From: Bacteroidales bacterium
GTDB lineage: Bacteria; Bacteroidota; Bacteroidia; Bacteroidales; UBA932
Length of the DNA: 64,000 bases
NCBI GenBank assembly: GCA_017452265.1
Contig: JAFTMS010000007.1
Coordinates: 85,485 to 149,484, forward strand
Reading direction: 5' to 3'
Position numbers and translations under genes: made by a program. Position 1 is the first letter of the stretch; the number at the start of each line of letters is the position of its first letter. This document shows positions 51,175 through 59,705 of the stretch, in pieces. The notes below the pieces were generated by a model. That model did no database searches. It had not been told where the DNA came from and worked only from the letters and a program-made list of their open reading frames with translations.

Positions 51175-52602
51175 TTATTCATTTTCCAGATAAGTACGAA
51201 TTGTGCTTATTTCCGTGGAGTTAAAGCAGGTTTCGTAAACATTCTCACCTGCATGCTTACTCAGGCATTCCATGAAATATTCGAATTTCTGCCAGTTGTT
51301 CCAGCTCTGCTCTTCTTCCTGATTTCTCGGACGCTTATATAGATCTGCAAAGACATTCTTATAAAGTTCCCAGCCGTATTTCTCCTTAATCTGAATCAAC
51401 TTATAACAAAGCGCATTGCCCATTTCAACTGAGCGTCCTGCACCGATAGTGCGTTCATAGCAATTGTCTGATTCCGATTTATATAAGTCAGCCAATTCCG
51501 CCCCGATATAAGTTTTTTCCTGTGACTTGAATGTTCCGTCACCTTGCGGAATGGAAGCAGTTGTAATTACAACAGCATCAAGTTTTTCAAGTGCATAAAA
51601 CATTCTGAAATTGGCAAAAAGTTCTTCGTTCCAGTCAAAGGAATAGGTCGCATCATTGATGTAAGGGGCAAAATTGTGCCCGATTTCATGCATGAGGCCG
51701 AAGCACCAGTCTCCTCTTGCGACATTCGCCAATGTCTCTTCTATATAATTCCTGTTCCACTGTATAGGATTGCCGGCATAAGCCCATGCATCTATGGTAG
51801 CGGCCCGAATAGCCGTGATCTTGCCTTCGAACGGTACAATTCCGCTGAAAAGTTCCTCATAACATTCGTACACCTTGTCCAGATTTGCAAGCCAATCATC
51901 GATAATCTGATCAGAAATCGCGACATATTCCTTATCAACCACAAGACGAAGATGCTTGCTCTCGCGAATGTAAAGTTCGTCATTTTCAGTCAGCTTCACA
52001 TCATCGAAATACACAAGTCCCTTGGAAGATGCCGCTGTGTTTCCAAGACGCAGGCAAAGCGTGATTTCGCCGGACTCCGGGACATCGTCCACATCCAATT
52101 CTATCGTCTTCCATTTGTTGTTCGAACCGGTCAAGGCATCAGACGAAGGGGCCCAAAGATAGTCAAGACAGAGATTCGCACCTTTGCCTCCTGTAATCAT
52201 ATCAGTCTTCACCTTGGCTGTAGCCTTGTAATATCCTCCAGGAACAAGTCCGGTGACTTTCTGTGCGAACTTGACATCAGTATCTTCATTCAGTGCAATG
52301 ATAGACAGGCAACGGGACCCGCCTACACCTTTTCCATCCTCCTGGGAAACCTGAGCGGCCTCCGTATTCCATCCGCCGATATAGCTCCAGTTCCCTGTGG
52401 CAGCTTCGGATACAAGTTCCATCGATATGTCTGCTTCCATGTCTCCATTGACGAGCAGATTCGGCTTCGGAGCTACGGGAGAGACCGGAACCTCCGGAAC
52501 CGAAGGCACATCCGGATCTATGGTTTCAGAGCCGGAATAATCCGTGCCGCCGCATGAAACGGCAGCAAGAAAAATCATAAACAAGAATGTGTTTCTTCGC
52601 AT
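51175..52602 (-). CDS. M60-like zinc peptidase lipoprotein 3
   Basis: 475 residues, lipobox AVSC followed by a long Pro-rich linker (VPSVPEVPVSPVAPKP). The sandwich domain (about 48-205) includes LLVNGDMEADIS and KGLVYFDDVKL. The zinc site is H305-E306-I-G-H309 with E327 in FDWNEELFANFRMFYALE; the loop between zinc residues is longer than in the other copies (FAPYINDATYS). It is the first of the three M60 genes downstream of DUF1735. Expected to act on glycoproteins at the cell surface. Confidence 0.85.
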   Translation of the reverse strand: MRRNTFLFMIFLAAVSCGGTDYSGSETIDPDVPSVPEVPVSPVAPKPNLLVNGDMEADISMELVSEAATGNWSYIGGWNTEAAQVSQEDGKGVGGSRCLSIIALNEDTDVKFAQKVTGLVPGGYYKATAKVKTDMITGGKGANLCLDYLWAPSSDALTGSNNKWKTIELDVDDVPESGEITLCLRLGNTAASSKGLVYFDDVKLTENDELYIRESKHLRLVVDKEYVAISDQIIDDWLANLDKVYECYEELFSGIVPFEGKITAIRAATIDAWAYAGNPIQWNRNYIEETLANVARGDWCFGLMHEIGHNFAPYINDATYSFDWNEELFANFRMFYALEKLDAVVITTASIPQGDGTFKSQEKTYIGAELADLYKSESDNCYERTIGAGRSVEMGNALCYKLIQIKEKYGWELYKNVFADLYKRPRNQEEEQSWNNWQKFEYFMECLSKHAGENVYETCFNSTEISTIRTYLENE

Positions 52603-52672
52603 CTATCTACTGTTTGAAAATGAAAAGGCAGGAAGATGTCCCACAGGTCATCTTCCCACCTCAATTTCATAT

Positions 52673-54331
52673 TTATTCCACAGGAATCATGTTAACCTGA
52701 ATAGGGAAACCGCCCTGTTCTTTATATGCATTATCAAGAACCATAAGGTCAATATGGACAATGCCGGTTTCTGTATCGACATATGAATTGCCGTTATCCA
52801 CAATCTCGTCATATCCTGCAGCCCTATCATAAGCTCTATCGACAAAATCACCGAGTTTAAGACGGTTCGGATATCCGGAAATTGTCTCATTCAAAATATT
52901 GAAATAGATGAGTCCATCAGCCCATACCTCATTGTACTGGAAAGCATACTTTTGCTTTTCCTCTCCCCTTGAAGGTCTGAAACCAGTGAAGTTTGTAGCA
53001 GTAAGGATACCGGCCTTAGTCTTTCTATTCGACTTTTCTTCACCCCAGAGTTCCTTGGTATACTCTACGCCCAATGTTCTGAAAGGCTGAACATATATGA
53101 CATCTCCCTCGACATTTGTGCCGACGAAAAGATCTGTTCTGTCCAACGCCAATGGAACCAGATATTTATCCTCACCATCATATTCAAGTTCAGACATATC
53201 GACGATGTATGACACCTTTCCTGTCTTGGCTCCTGTTTCGATGAAAGCAGCTGTAACAGTAATCTTGGAAGGATCAAGGCTGAGATACGATGTGCCGTTT
53301 GCAGTATTGTACTCTGCTACCTTGGAATTATCTACAACGAAATTCAACGGCTGTTGCTCTGAAATAGGAGCATTCATTTCCACGCCGATGCTGCCCTTGC
53401 CGCTTGTGCTTACAAAGAGACCGTCTGCATCCACAACCCACATATAAAGAGTAGAGAGCTGGACAAGCACATAGATAGGATTCTTCTGAGACACCTGATA
53501 TGCATCAGACTCCATTGCAAGAGGAAGCACATAGATATCATCACTAGTCATCTCATAGCAATCAAAAGTGACTGTCGTACCCCAATTCATTGTCTCAACA
53601 TCAAGGACTCCATTCTTAATTGCATAGTACTCTTCAGAAAGAAGCTCGTAATCTGTACCGTTGACTTCATTAAAAGTCGCAACTGCTGAAGGTACTGCTA
53701 CATAAGTCACTTTAGAAGCATCCACCGTAGTAAAGTTAGAAGTCGCGTTGAGAACCACATCCTGAGTGAAAGGAACTCCTTTTATGAAGCTGAGGCTTGA
53801 ATTCACCTCCGGCTCTATAACTTCAAGCTTAGGTTCCACAACACTCGGCAGAAGGATAACCTCCGTCTGAGCGCCCTTCTCGTCGAGCTCGATTGATGAA
53901 CTTGTTATCGAGAGAGGAATCACATAGTTATTGGCCTTTGAGAGTCCTGACGCAGCTACGAGAGCCTTTGGCTTGATCACTACCGGCACTTCGATTTCCT
54001 TGACGGTCTTATCGAGCGTCACTGTCTGAGGAATGGTATAATACTCAGCAGGCATGAGCTCGTACGAAGTGCCGTTCAAAGTATTGTATTCAGCAAGAAG
54101 AGCCTCATCTATTCCGACTGTCATTTCCACATCCTTTGAAAGGCCATGGACACGGGAAACAATGATGACGGTCTCCTCCTGATCATAAATCGAGATCGTA
54201 TTCACGGTGTAGACACCGGTCTTATCGAATACTGGATCCGGATTAATCACAATCGGTGGCAGCTCAGCTTCACATGCTGCCAAAGCCGAGAACAGGGCAA
54301 CCGATGAGAATATCTTAAAAAATGTTTTCAT
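52673..54331 (-). CDS. DUF1735-repeat surface lipoprotein (SGBP-like)
   Basis: 552 residues, lipobox SALAAC20. Three DUF1735-like beta domains are visible by their repeated motif: LLAEYNTLNGTSYELMPAEY (near 100), VATFNEVNGTDYELLSEEYY (near 230) and VAEYNTANGTSYLSLDP (near 345). A separate C-terminal domain follows (about 400-552). Such proteins take the place of SusE/SGBP and bind the target glycan or glycoprotein. The gene follows SusD by about 65 bases. Confidence 0.9.
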   Translation of the reverse strand: MKTFFKIFSSVALFSALAACEAELPPIVINPDPVFDKTGVYTVNTISIYDQEETVIIVSRVHGLSKDVEMTVGIDEALLAEYNTLNGTSYELMPAEYYTIPQTVTLDKTVKEIEVPVVIKPKALVAASGLSKANNYVIPLSITSSSIELDEKGAQTEVILLPSVVEPKLEVIEPEVNSSLSFIKGVPFTQDVVLNATSNFTTVDASKVTYVAVPSAVATFNEVNGTDYELLSEEYYAIKNGVLDVETMNWGTTVTFDCYEMTSDDIYVLPLAMESDAYQVSQKNPIYVLVQLSTLYMWVVDADGLFVSTSGKGSIGVEMNAPISEQQPLNFVVDNSKVAEYNTANGTSYLSLDPSKITVTAAFIETGAKTGKVSYIVDMSELEYDGEDKYLVPLALDRTDLFVGTNVEGDVIYVQPFRTLGVEYTKELWGEEKSNRKTKAGILTATNFTGFRPSRGEEKQKYAFQYNEVWADGLIYFNILNETISGYPNRLKLGDFVDRAYDRAAGYDEIVDNGNSYVDTETGIVHIDLMVLDNAYKEQGGFPIQVNMIPVE

Positions 54332-54396
54332 AATATTTTCTTAAAATCGTTTACTTATCCATTAAATCAATAGAGAATCCGAACAGGAATCATCTA

Positions 54397-56244
54397 TTAA
54401 TAGAACGGAGCCTGAACCAGTTCGGTGTTGAGTTCACACTCGGAAGCCTTGACAGGCATGAAATAGTGCTGTATATCAAATCTCTTGATGGCTGCCTGAG
54501 TCAATGTGAAGAACTCCTTGTCAGTTGGGCCTGTTCCCTTAGACATGTCAAGGCCATACTCGTTATGGTTGAAAACTCCTTCAGGGCCGTGTGCAATGAA
54601 CCATCTGCGGACATCGAACCAGCGCTGGCATTCGTAGCACAGTTCGACCTTACGCTCATGACGGATCATTTCACGCATTTCCTCCTGAGAATAGCTGCCC
54701 TCATATGCAGGGATGCCGGCACGGGCACGGATTTCGTTAAGGTACTTCAGGACTTCATCCTGCTCAGCCTCGCCATAATACTCATTCACTGCCTCTGCAT
54801 AATTGAGGTATATCTCTCCAAGACGAATGATAGGGAACGGACAGTTCATCATTCTGGTGGCAGTACTCTTCTCCTTGTTGGAAGTATAGTCGAGCGGAAT
54901 ATTCTTTCTTACAGAGAATCCTGTGGTATTCTTGTCACCCGGAGTCGATCCGTTTCCGGACTTTCCGCTATACCAGAAGTCAACAATTCCATAACCATCC
55001 GCATCTTGTGCGGCATCCGGTTCTGTTGGAGAAGCATATGAAAGGCGCTGGTTAGGGAAATGAACGTTCGCATAGAAACGAGGCTCTCTGTTACAGAACA
55101 TCCAGAAGGTATTGGCAATGGTTCCGTTACCTGCTTCTTCAGAGAATTTCTTGTCATCGAACCATGTTTCAAGTTCAGGAGCTACGGAACCGTCGGCCAT
55201 AAAGAAGTCATTGACCATTCCGATAGCCAGCGAGTAACGTCCGTTCCATCCGAACCATCTGGCAGGAAGAGCGCACATGCCATACCACTGCATACTGTTC
55301 GGATGAGCCCAGATTACCTCAGGATTGTTTTCAGCTCCCCATGTAGTAGTGATTGAACGGATATTGTCCACAATCTCGTCAAAAGAAGCTTTTTCAGGAG
55401 CCTTCTTGAGAGAGAATCCATAGTTGTCAATGATATCCTTGGCTCTGTCTGCAGCTTCCTTCCAAAGTTCTTTATCATATTGCTGCGGAATAAGGACAGT
55501 ACCATCATTATTCGTCCAGCTGGCGTATATGGTGTTGCCGTTATAGAGAGGGCTGGCAGCCATAAGGTACATTCGGGACTGGATCGCACGAGCCGCAGCC
55601 ACAGTAGGAAGGCCAAGTTCAAGAGTTTCGTTTCTTGTTTCAGGCATGCCGTTCTCACAAGCCCAATCAATCTCATCACTTATCCACTGGACACACTCTG
55701 CAAAAGGCTTACGAGCCTGAGGAGCAGCAATGGCATCGGCACCACGGCTGGACTCCACGACAGGGATAGGGCCATAAAGACGGAGCAGAAGATAATGGTA
55801 ATATGCACGCATAAAACGAGCCTCGGCCCTCTTGACACGACGTTCAAGCTCGCCCATCTCCTGACATTTGTCAAGATTCTCAAGGAAGATATTGATATGG
55901 CGGATAGCCTGATAATATCTTACAAAGAAGTACAGGTTGTAAACTGTATAGCCGTAATAATTGTCCGGAGACATCAGACCTTCAGAAACGCCTTTAATGT
56001 TGCCCTCCATGACATAAGCAGCTTCGTCAGTACACCAGAAATACGGTATCTGACCTGAATAGTGCATTTCCTGCACCATGAAATCATCGCTGTACATCCG
56101 GGCATACCATTCTTTGGTTGAGACCTCGGATGCGAACACTTTATCGATCGTATTCATTCCGCCCGGATCCTGATCCAGATAGTCCGAACATGCCGGAACA
56201 AGCATCAGCGATGCCAGAATCATATATAAAATCTTATTCTTCAT
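54397..56244 (-). CDS. SusD-like outer-membrane lipoprotein (PUL 2)
   Basis: 615 residues, lipobox MLVPAC. RagB/SusD framework: SDYLDQDPGGMNTIDKVFA start, helix blocks LENLDKCQEMGELERRVKRA and RAYYHYLLLRLYG, and the C-terminal hallmark YLNEIRARAGIPAYEG with RHERKVELCYECQRWFDVRRW. It is the lid/partner of the SusC encoded 12 bases upstream. Substrate not readable from sequence; the PUL content points to glycoprotein fragments. Confidence 0.97.
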   Translation of the reverse strand: MKNKILYMILASLMLVPACSDYLDQDPGGMNTIDKVFASEVSTKEWYARMYSDDFMVQEMHYSGQIPYFWCTDEAAYVMEGNIKGVSEGLMSPDNYYGYTVYNLYFFVRYYQAIRHINIFLENLDKCQEMGELERRVKRAEARFMRAYYHYLLLRLYGPIPVVESSRGADAIAAPQARKPFAECVQWISDEIDWACENGMPETRNETLELGLPTVAAARAIQSRMYLMAASPLYNGNTIYASWTNNDGTVLIPQQYDKELWKEAADRAKDIIDNYGFSLKKAPEKASFDEIVDNIRSITTTWGAENNPEVIWAHPNSMQWYGMCALPARWFGWNGRYSLAIGMVNDFFMADGSVAPELETWFDDKKFSEEAGNGTIANTFWMFCNREPRFYANVHFPNQRLSYASPTEPDAAQDADGYGIVDFWYSGKSGNGSTPGDKNTTGFSVRKNIPLDYTSNKEKSTATRMMNCPFPIIRLGEIYLNYAEAVNEYYGEAEQDEVLKYLNEIRARAGIPAYEGSYSQEEMREMIRHERKVELCYECQRWFDVRRWFIAHGPEGVFNHNEYGLDMSKGTGPTDKEFFTLTQAAIKRFDIQHYFMPVKASECELNTELVQAPFY

Positions 56245-56256
56245 ATATTCAAATGT

Positions 56257-59200
56257 TTAGAATGAAACATTCACACCAAGGAAGATGGTTCGCTGCATAG
56301 GGTAAGAATCGGCACCTGTCTCCGGATCCCAGAAGTCTGAGTAGAACTTACTGAATGTAAGGAGATTCACACCCTGGAGATATACACGTAGCGAGTTTGC
56401 AAAAATCTTCTTGGCCCAACGGTCTGGAAGGGTATATCCAATCTCGACATTCTTCAGACGAAGATAGCTTGCATCACGCAACCACCATGTGGATGTCTGA
56501 TAGTTGTTCGTATTGGAACCATAGCTGAGACGAGGAGAGAATGCATACGGATTCGGATTGTCCTCTGTCCAACGATCAAGGAAAGCAGTCATCACATTAC
56601 CCATGAACTTCGGTCCACGCTCAGCCTGGAACGGCTGGAAATACCATCCGCCGGTAAGGTAAGTCGATCTGTTGCCGGCTCCCTGGAAGAGGAAAGAGAA
56701 GTCGAGACCTCTCCAGTTGAGGGAAGCGCCAAAACCATAAACGATTTCCGGCATTGAAGGATTTCCGATCCATGTACGGTCTGCCTCTGTAATGCGTCCG
56801 TCATCGTTAAGGTCCTCATAACGGATATCTCCTGGACGAAGCTGAGTCTTGTCCATCGAGAACTGCTCATAATAATCAGGAAGGGCATCAAGTTCTTCCT
56901 GAGAGAAGAGATGCATAGCCTTATAACCAAGCCTCAGGCCATAACGGGCACCTTTCTGATCCTGCCATGGATATGCATAATACTTACCATCCTGAAGGAC
57001 TGTATTCCTTGTGAAAGTGAAGTTTCCACGGGCAGAAATGAAGAGGTCTGTTCCAATCTGCTTCTGATATTCAGCAGACACTTCAAAACCCTTGTTCTCC
57101 ATTGTACCCATATTGGCGTAGATGTCATAGTCCTTAGGCAGACCGGTCACCTCCGACACCTGAGGAGACAGGAAGATGTTTTCACGAAACTCGTAGAATA
57201 TATCTCCGTTGATACGAAGGGCATTGAAGAAGCCGAGTTCAACACCAAGATTATACTTGGTAGCGACCTCCCATGTCACATTCTCGTTTGACATACGGCC
57301 CTCACCGATACCACCGACACCCTGATTATAGTTAAGACCGATATTACCGTATCCGTTCGCATTGTCATTCATGGTAGCGAGATAGATGAAACGGGTGGAA
57401 GGTATCTGATCGTTACCTACCTGTCCGACCGATGCACGAAGCTTTGCCCATGTCAGGACATTATTGTTTTCGAGCCAAGGTTCCTGTGATGCCACCCATC
57501 CGAGAGCGACAGCCGGGAAGGTACCCATTCTGTTTCCTTTTGCGAAATTCTCGGAACCGTTGAATCCGATGTTGGCCTCCACGAGATATCTGTTGTCATA
57601 TCCATATGTCACACGACCGGCAAGACCGATGCTTCTCTTAGGAAGAGACGTCATGTAGTCCATTCCCTGAGCCATATAACGATAATCCTTTGCAAATCCC
57701 ATGACAAGGGCACCAACATCATGCTTTCCGAAGAAACGCTGATAGTTCACCGTCGCCTCTGCATACTGCGATCTGGTAGAAGAACTTTTATGACTATAAT
57801 TAAGGTAGTCCATATACTGGTCTGCATACCATTCCGAAACCATAAGTTCACCGTCTTCATCACGGCCTGTAGGTTCATAGAAATTGATGCTGCGCGTTCT
57901 TTCATCTATTGCAGTCGTTGCATAGTCATAAGCATAAGTGATCTTGGCCGTAAGTCCCTGTGTAATGAACTTGAGATCCTGATCAATGGAGAGATTTGCA
58001 CGAAGAGCATTCGACATGGTCTTGACATTACCCCTCTGAGTCAACATGTTGTAAGGGTTGTTCAAACCGTCGCGGCCGGCAAGTCTTCCATCCTTAAGAC
58101 GTACCGGGAAAGCATTCGGTGCTGCATTGATGATGTCACGGTAAATGGCAGCGGAACCGCCTTCCGCAGGTTCAAGGTTTTCAGAGACATTTCCCTGAAG
58201 TCCGAGGCTGACTGTTGTGGTAGGAGTAATATCCATGTCTACGTTCGAACGGAAATTGTACCTTGTATAATTCACATTCGAGCCAAAAGTACCGATAGTC
58301 GGGCTCACCCATGAATATGCACCAGGGTTCACAGTGTATTGTCCTTCCTGATTGTAGAAGGAAACCGATGTGAAGTAACGGGCGAACTTACCACCACCAG
58401 AGATGTTCGCACTTACCTTTTCCGACATGGTGAGGTTCTTCATGAGGACCTTCTGCCAGTCTACATTCGGATAAAGTTCAGGATCTGTGCCATCGCGCAT
58501 AGCAGCGATTTCCGCATCCGTATATTTAAATGAAGAAGAGATACCCGCAGTACCGTCAACTGCTTCATTGAAGAGCATTGCACGAGTTGCAGCATCGACA
58601 AATGAAAGACGTTTGCTCGGTGAAGACAAACCATGCTCATAGCGCACATCAATACGGGCAGGTCCATCAAAACCGCGACGTGTATTGATCAGAATGACAC
58701 CATTGGCACCACGCACACCATAGACAGCAGTGGCTGAAGCATCCTTGAGCACAGAGAATGACTCTATTTCAAGAGGATCGACATTCTCAAGAGGACGTTC
58801 AATACCGTCTACTAGCACGAGAGGATCCGGATCACCGGTAAATGTTGCAATACCACGGATCCAGAACTGAGCATCATCTTTGCCCGGCTCACCGGATGAC
58901 TGGAGAGCAACGAGACCGGCAACATTACCAGCGAGAGACTGGCTGAGGGAACGCACCGGAACACGAAGTTCATCAGGACGGATAGCTGCGACAGCTCCTA
59001 CCACAGATTCCTTTCTCTGGGTACCATAGCCGACCGCCACAACCTGTCCTGCATCCAGAGCCACGGCATCCGGCTTAAGGACGACTGTCAATGGCTTGCC
59101 GGCATAGGCAACCACAGACTGGGTCTCGCAACCGATATACGAAATCACGAGGTTGGCGTTTTCGTTCAGATCAAAACTGAACTTACCGTCAAGATCGGTA

Positions 59201-59370
59201 ATCGTGGCAGTGGTTGTACCTCTGACCATCACTGTCGCACCGATATACGGCTCACCTGCCTCATCAAGCACGACTCCGGAAATTCCGGCTTGCTGAGCAA
59301 AGGCAGCAGCTGAAATCATCAGCGCCGCTATCGCCAGAAGTGCTTTTCTAAGAGTAGAAAAAACTCCCAT
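56257..59370 (-). CDS. SusC-like TonB-dependent transporter (PUL 2)
   Basis: 1037 residues. Signal peptide (SAAAFAQ), carboxypeptidase-regulatory-like domain (about 28-105: GISGVVLDEAGEPYIGATV), TonB box region (VVAVGYGTQRKESVV), plug (FWIRGIATFTGDPDPLVLVDG, then SFSVLKDASATAVYGVRGA) and barrel ending FLGVNVSF. First gene of PUL 2 and divergent from its hybrid regulator. It imports the oligosaccharides or glycopeptides released by the surface enzymes. Confidence 0.97.
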   Translation of the reverse strand: MGVFSTLRKALLAIAALMISAAAFAQQAGISGVVLDEAGEPYIGATVMVRGTTTATITDLDGKFSFDLNENANLVISYIGCETQSVVAYAGKPLTVVLKPDAVALDAGQVVAVGYGTQRKESVVGAVAAIRPDELRVPVRSLSQSLAGNVAGLVALQSSGEPGKDDAQFWIRGIATFTGDPDPLVLVDGIERPLENVDPLEIESFSVLKDASATAVYGVRGANGVILINTRRGFDGPARIDVRYEHGLSSPSKRLSFVDAATRAMLFNEAVDGTAGISSSFKYTDAEIAAMRDGTDPELYPNVDWQKVLMKNLTMSEKVSANISGGGKFARYFTSVSFYNQEGQYTVNPGAYSWVSPTIGTFGSNVNYTRYNFRSNVDMDITPTTTVSLGLQGNVSENLEPAEGGSAAIYRDIINAAPNAFPVRLKDGRLAGRDGLNNPYNMLTQRGNVKTMSNALRANLSIDQDLKFITQGLTAKITYAYDYATTAIDERTRSINFYEPTGRDEDGELMVSEWYADQYMDYLNYSHKSSSTRSQYAEATVNYQRFFGKHDVGALVMGFAKDYRYMAQGMDYMTSLPKRSIGLAGRVTYGYDNRYLVEANIGFNGSENFAKGNRMGTFPAVALGWVASQEPWLENNNVLTWAKLRASVGQVGNDQIPSTRFIYLATMNDNANGYGNIGLNYNQGVGGIGEGRMSNENVTWEVATKYNLGVELGFFNALRINGDIFYEFRENIFLSPQVSEVTGLPKDYDIYANMGTMENKGFEVSAEYQKQIGTDLFISARGNFTFTRNTVLQDGKYYAYPWQDQKGARYGLRLGYKAMHLFSQEELDALPDYYEQFSMDKTQLRPGDIRYEDLNDDGRITEADRTWIGNPSMPEIVYGFGASLNWRGLDFSFLFQGAGNRSTYLTGGWYFQPFQAERGPKFMGNVMTAFLDRWTEDNPNPYAFSPRLSYGSNTNNYQTSTWWLRDASYLRLKNVEIGYTLPDRWAKKIFANSLRVYLQGVNLLTFSKFYSDFWDPETGADSYPMQRTIFLGVNVSF

Positions 59371-59429
59371 AGTTGATTGAGTTTAATTGTGAATATTTAG
59401 GTAATAATTAGTGGTTATATAATTTTTCG

Positions 59430-59436
59430 CAAGGTA
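59430..59436 (-). promoter_or_regulatory. Imperfect -7 element for PUL 2
   Basis: TACCTTG on the minus strand lies 60 bases before the SusC start. It lacks one T of TAnnTTTG, fitting a weak, activator-dependent promoter. Confidence 0.3.
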
Positions 59437-59510
59437 GCCATTGTCACAGCCAAAAACGGCAATAAAAAACATCATCTATATAAATTTCATCTTATTCAAC
59501 AGTCATTTTA

Positions 59511-59518
59511 CCCCCCCC
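59511..59518 (+). repeat. Run of eight C between PUL 2 SusC and its regulator
   Basis: Eight C at 59511-59518, non-coding, between the direct repeats and the SusC promoter. Length change here would alter spacing rather than a reading frame. Confidence 0.8.
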
Positions 59519-59530
59519 GACACCTATTTC

Positions 59531-59564
59531 AGACAAAATTTACATTAACAAGACAAAATTTACA
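59531..59564 (+). promoter_or_regulatory. Tandem 14-base direct repeat, candidate HTCS operator
   Basis: AGACAAAATTTACA occurs at 59531-59544 and 59551-59564, a 20-base period, which puts both copies on one face of the helix. AraC-type domains of hybrid regulators usually bind such direct repeats upstream of SusC. The divergent region contains no other gene. Confidence 0.55.
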
Positions 59565-59635
59565 CGATACAAGATTCATCGCACAGAACTAAAACAAAAA
59601 TAAAGAAAGAATGGACTCCAAATCGTTATTTTCAT

Positions 59636-59643
59636 TACATTTG
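59636..59643 (+). promoter_or_regulatory. Bacteroidota -7 element for the HTCS gene (TACATTTG)
   Basis: TACATTTG fits TAnnTTTG and lies 62 bases before the ATG at 59706. No TTTG at -33 is seen. Confidence 0.5.
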
Positions 59644-59705
59644 CAGCACTAACACACACGACAGTCAGGCAAAGAGCCAATAACCACATAATTAAAGGCC
59701 TGTTT

